From positions 1-20,511 of the forward strand of contig CAJNDS010001385.1 in the NCBI GenBank assembly GCA_905221605.1: a DNA stretch of 20,511 nt, given 5' to 3'. Below, one piece after another: positions 17,644 through 20,511 of this stretch. Position 1 is the stretch's first letter. The number at the start of each line of letters is the position of its first letter. The position numbers and the translations under genes are program-made. The stretch comes from Symbiodinium natans (Eukaryota; Sar; Dinophyceae; Suessiales; Symbiodiniaceae). The notes beneath the pieces were generated by a model, which saw nothing but the letters and a program-made list of their open reading frames with translations, did not search any database and was not told the origin of the DNA.

Positions 17644-17690
17644 CCAGCCGTGGAAAGACTTTTATCTTCTGGAAACCTTTCTAGCGACCA

Positions 17691-17753
17691 TTAAAAAGCC
17701 AACTAAATTACAAGTGAACGCAGTGAATGCGTGAACTTAATTTGGGCTTTTAA
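17691..17753. repeat. Imperfect hairpin
   Basis: TTAAAAAGCC (17691-17700) pairs with GGCTTTTAA (17745-17753), with one base bulged. Inside, AACTAAATT and AACTTAATTT regions extend the stem imperfectly. The loop holds GTGAACGCAGTGAATGCG, the small word family found throughout the block. Confidence 0.65.
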
Positions 17754-18108
17754 TGAGCGCACCAAGACTTTTGGTCACTGATGTCTCACTCATGATGGTA
17801 AAACCGCTAGAAAATGCACCAAGTTCCAGGATGATACGGTCTTTAAGAGGGGATTTTCCAAGAGATAAAGAGGGAGTCTGTTAAGAGGGGCTTATGGTTA
17901 CATTAGACTCACCGTTCAGGCTGTCAATATTCTTTCTAGCGGTTACAAATGATTTCGGGGTTCATGTGGTTCATTCGCTAGGTTCCTTGTGCTCGCTAAG
18001 ACCCCCGAAATGATAGGCTATTAATATTCTGGCTTCTTGACCAATCATTAATTCTATCGCTAATTCTGCTTTCATTTCGCTTACAATTTTATCATTTGGT
18101 AAGGATAT

Positions 18109-18121
18109 TAAGGTAGCAAAA
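18109..18121 (+). rRNA. LSU rRNA-like 13-mer, very tentative
   Basis: TAAGGTAGCAAAA matches TAAGGTAGCGAAA, one of the most conserved words of LSU rRNA, at 12 of 13 bases. In intact LSU rRNA it lies directly before TTCCTTGTC, which here is absent and found instead at 13001, 17039 and 17541. It could be a shuffled rRNA fragment or chance. Confidence 0.15.
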
Positions 18122-18253
18122 CCCCCAGATAATATAGGATTTTCTCCCTTTCTAGGATTTTGTTAGGAATGTAGTGAATGATTTACTATTAGAAGAAGAT
18201 AACAGAGAAAAAGGATGAAAGCAATAATAGTTTTTATTTGGAATATTCGTTTT

Positions 18254-20511
18254 CATTCCTACCGTAGGAACAAGGCGAACCAACCTCATTCCTACCGTAG
18301 GAACGAGGCGTGCGCCAAGTCATTCCTACCGTAGGAACAAGGCGAACCAACCTCATTCCTACCGTAGGAACGAGGCGTGCACCAACTCATTCCTACCGTA
18401 GGAACAAGGCGAACCAACCTCATTCCTACCGTAGGAACGAGGCGTGCCCCAAGTCATTCCTACCGTAGGAACCAGGCGAACCAACCTCGTTCCTACCGTA
18501 GGAACGAGGCGTGCCCCAAGTCATTCCTACCGTAGTAACAAGGCGAACCAACCTCATTCCTACCGTAGTAACGAGGCGTGCCCCAAGTCATTCCTACCGT
18601 AGGAACAAGGCGAACCAACCTCATTCCTACCGTAGGAACGAGGCGTGCCCCAAGTCATTCCTACCGTAGGAACAAGGCGAACCAAATTCCTACCGTAGGA
18701 ACGAGGCGTGCCCCAAGTCATTCCTACCGTAGGAACAAGGCGAACCAACCTCATTCCTACCGTAGGAACGAGGCGTGCCCCAAGTCATTCCTACCGTAGG
18801 AACGAGGCTTGCCCCAAGTCATTCCTACCGTAGGAACAAGGCGAACCAACCTCATTCCTACCGTAGGAACGAGGCGTGCCCCAAGTCATTCCTACCGTAG
18901 GAACAAGGCGAACCAACCTCATTCCTACCGTAGGAACGAGGCGTGCCCCAAGTCATTCCTACCGTAGGAACAAGGCGAACCAACCTCATTCCTACCGTAG
19001 GAACGAGGCGTGCCCCAAGTCATTCCTACCGTAGGAACAAGGCGAACCAACCTCATTCCTACCGTAGGAACGAGGCGTGCCCCAAGTCATTCCTACCGTA
19101 GGAACAAGGCGAACCAACCTCATTCCTACCGTAGGAACGAGGCGTGCCCCAAGTCATTCCTACCGTAGGAACAAGGCGAACCAACCTCATTCCTACCGTA
19201 GGAACGAGGCGTGCCCCAAGTCATTCCTACCGTAGGAACAAGGCGAACCAACCTCATTCCTACCGTAGGAACGAGGCGTGCCCCAAGTCATTCCTACCGT
19301 AGGAACAAGGCGAACCAACCTCATTCCTACCGTAGGAACGAGGCGTGCCCCAAGTCATTCCTACCGTAGGAACAAGGCGAACCAACCTCATTCCTACCGT
19401 AGGAACGAACCTCATTCCTACCGTAGGAACGAGGCGTGCCCCAAGTCATTCCTACCGTAGGAACAAGGCGAACCAACCTCATTCCTACCGTAGGAACGAG
19501 GCGTGCCCCAAGTCATTCCTACCGTAGGAACAAGGCGAACCAACCTCATTCCTACCGTAGGAACGAGGCGTGCCCCAAGTCATTCCTACCGTAGGAACAA
19601 GGCGAACCAACCTCATTCCTACCGTAGGAACGAGGCGTGCCCCAAGTCATTCCTACCGTAGGAACAAGGCGAACCAACCTCATTCCTACCGTAGGAACGA
19701 GGCGTGCCCCAAGTCATACCAACCTCATTCCTACCGTAGGAACGAGGCGTGCCCCAAGTCATTCCTACCGTAGGAACAAGGCGAACCAACCTCATTCCTA
19801 CCGTAGGAACGAGGCGTGCCCCAAGTCATTCCTACCGTAGGAACAAGTCATTCCTACCGTAGGAACGAGGCGTGCCCCAAGTCATTCCTACCGTAGGAAC
19901 AAGGCGAACCAACCTCAGTCCTACCGTAGGAACGAGGCGTGCCCCAAGTCATTCCTACCGTAGGAACAAGGCGAACCAACCTCATTCCTACCGTAGGAAC
20001 GAGGCGTGCCCCAAGTCATTCCTACCGTAGGAACAAGGCGAACCAACCTCATTCCTACCGTAGGAATGAGGCGTGCCCCAAGTCATTCCTACCGTAGGAA
20101 CAAGGCGAACCAACCTCATTCCTACTGTAGGAACGAGGCGTGCCCCAAGTCATTCCTACCGTAGGAACAAGGCGAACCAACATCATTCCTACCGTAGGAA
20201 CGAGGCGTGCCCCAAGTCATTCCTACCGTAGGAACAAGGCGAACCAACCTCATTCCTGCCGTAGGAACGAGGCGTGCCCCAAGTCATTCCTACCGTAGGA
20301 ACAAGGCGAACCAACCTCATCCCTACCGTAGGAACGAGGCGTGCCCCAAGTCATTCCTACCGTAGGAACAAGGCGAACCAACCTCATTCCTACCGTAGGA
20401 ACGAGGCGTGCCCCAAGTCATTCTTACCGTAGGAACGAGGCGTGCCCCAAGTCATTCCTACCGTAGGAACAAGGCGAACCAACCTCATTCCTACCGTAGG
20501 AACGAGGCGTG
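18254..20511 (+). repeat. 67-bp satellite, two palindromes per unit
   Basis: The unit has two subunits: A (33 bp: CATTCCTACCGTAGGAACAA then GGCGAACCAACCT) and B (34 bp: CATTCCTACCGTAGGAACGA then GGCGTGCCCCAAGT). About 33 units run to the window end and continue beyond it. Each subunit begins with TTCCTAC-C-GTAGGAA, a perfect 15-nt palindrome around one central base. Most units are identical. Exceptions include duplicated B subunits near 18785 and 20424, deletions near 18684, 19706 and 19845, a hybrid subunit near 19400, and single-base changes clustered in the first five and last seven units. ORFs of 60-73 codons are read-through artefacts, since 67 is not a multiple of three. Confidence 0.97.

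Larger units (their letters stand above)
11405..18253. other. Mitochondrial-like hairpin block 2
   Basis: Nearly 7 kb of AT-rich sequence studded with GC-stem hairpins, short words such as GTGAACGNAGTGAA, and duplicated segments of 19-60 bp in new contexts. It carries a broken cox3 and a few patches that resemble LSU rRNA. The sharp junctions between shared and unshared sequence suggest repeated recombination. No intact ORF over 160 codons, no tRNA, and no cox1 or cob fragment could be read by eye, although short diverged fragments could be missed. Whether it is organelle DNA or a nuclear insertion cannot be settled from the sequence. Confidence 0.55.

Noticed and set aside
11405-18253. tRNA genes, cox1 and cob
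   Set aside because: No cloverleaf with the conserved T-arm or anticodon arm and no conserved COX1 or cytochrome b motif was found by eye. Short diverged fragments may still have been missed.
18578-19840. Plus-strand ORFs of 60-73 codons in the 67-bp array
   Set aside because: The period is not a multiple of three, so each ORF runs through three frames of the unit and then stops. They start at GTG within the repeat.
18254-20511. CRISPR array (palindromic repeats at regular spacing)
   Set aside because: The spacers are only two alternating sequences repeated throughout, with no unique spacers, leader or cas genes. It is a satellite.

Overview
This window reads as eukaryotic DNA made mostly of repeats, with almost no intact protein-coding sequence. 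Two signals point to the lineage. A block of (AAACCCT)n at 2765-3008 is the TTTAGGG-type telomere repeat of plants, green algae, dinoflagellates, chromerids and coccidian apicomplexans. A broken, highly diverged cox3 (cytochrome c oxidase subunit III) at about 14794-15250 sits among many short hairpins and recombined sequence fragments. A cox3 fragment ending after transmembrane helix VI, followed by hairpins, resembles dinoflagellate-type (alveolate) mitochondrial DNA. I therefore lean to an alveolate, perhaps a dinoflagellate, but this is inference and was not tested by search.

Layout. 1-2440: tandem and inverted minisatellites (units of about 50, 93 and 11 bp) and a degenerate C-rich repeat family. 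2441-2764: short non-repetitive stretch with one perfect hairpin. 2765-3145: interstitial telomere-type array followed by five copies of a CCAATTGACGATT motif. 3150-4750: first mitochondrial-like hairpin block. 4758-6894: a large foldback (inverted repeat) leading into three 379-bp tandem copies. 6895-7554: AT-rich, nothing recognised. 7555-7990: CCA/CAC-rich minisatellite with a 14-bp unit. 8196-8515: three odd-centred palindromes. 8530-10920: AT-rich, with only weak ORFs. 10928-11404: a more GC-rich stretch that may hold an exon. 11405-18253: second, larger mitochondrial-like block with many hairpins, duplicated fragments, the cox3 fragment and weak LSU-rRNA-like patches. 18254 to the window end: a satellite of 67-bp units, each carrying two copies of a 15-nt palindrome.

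The two mitochondrial-like blocks share sequence (3156-3225 is an inverted copy of 16146-16212; 4091-4180 is a direct copy of 11474-11562), so they have a common origin although telomere, foldback and minisatellite DNA lies between or beside them. Either mitochondrial DNA was inserted into a nuclear repeat-rich region, or the mitochondrial genome is itself repeat-laden, or the assembly joined two compartments. No complete gene, tRNA, operon or CRISPR array was found. The most interesting parts are the hairpin-laden recombining blocks with the split cox3, the foldback plus 379-bp array, and the palindrome-phased 67-bp satellite.
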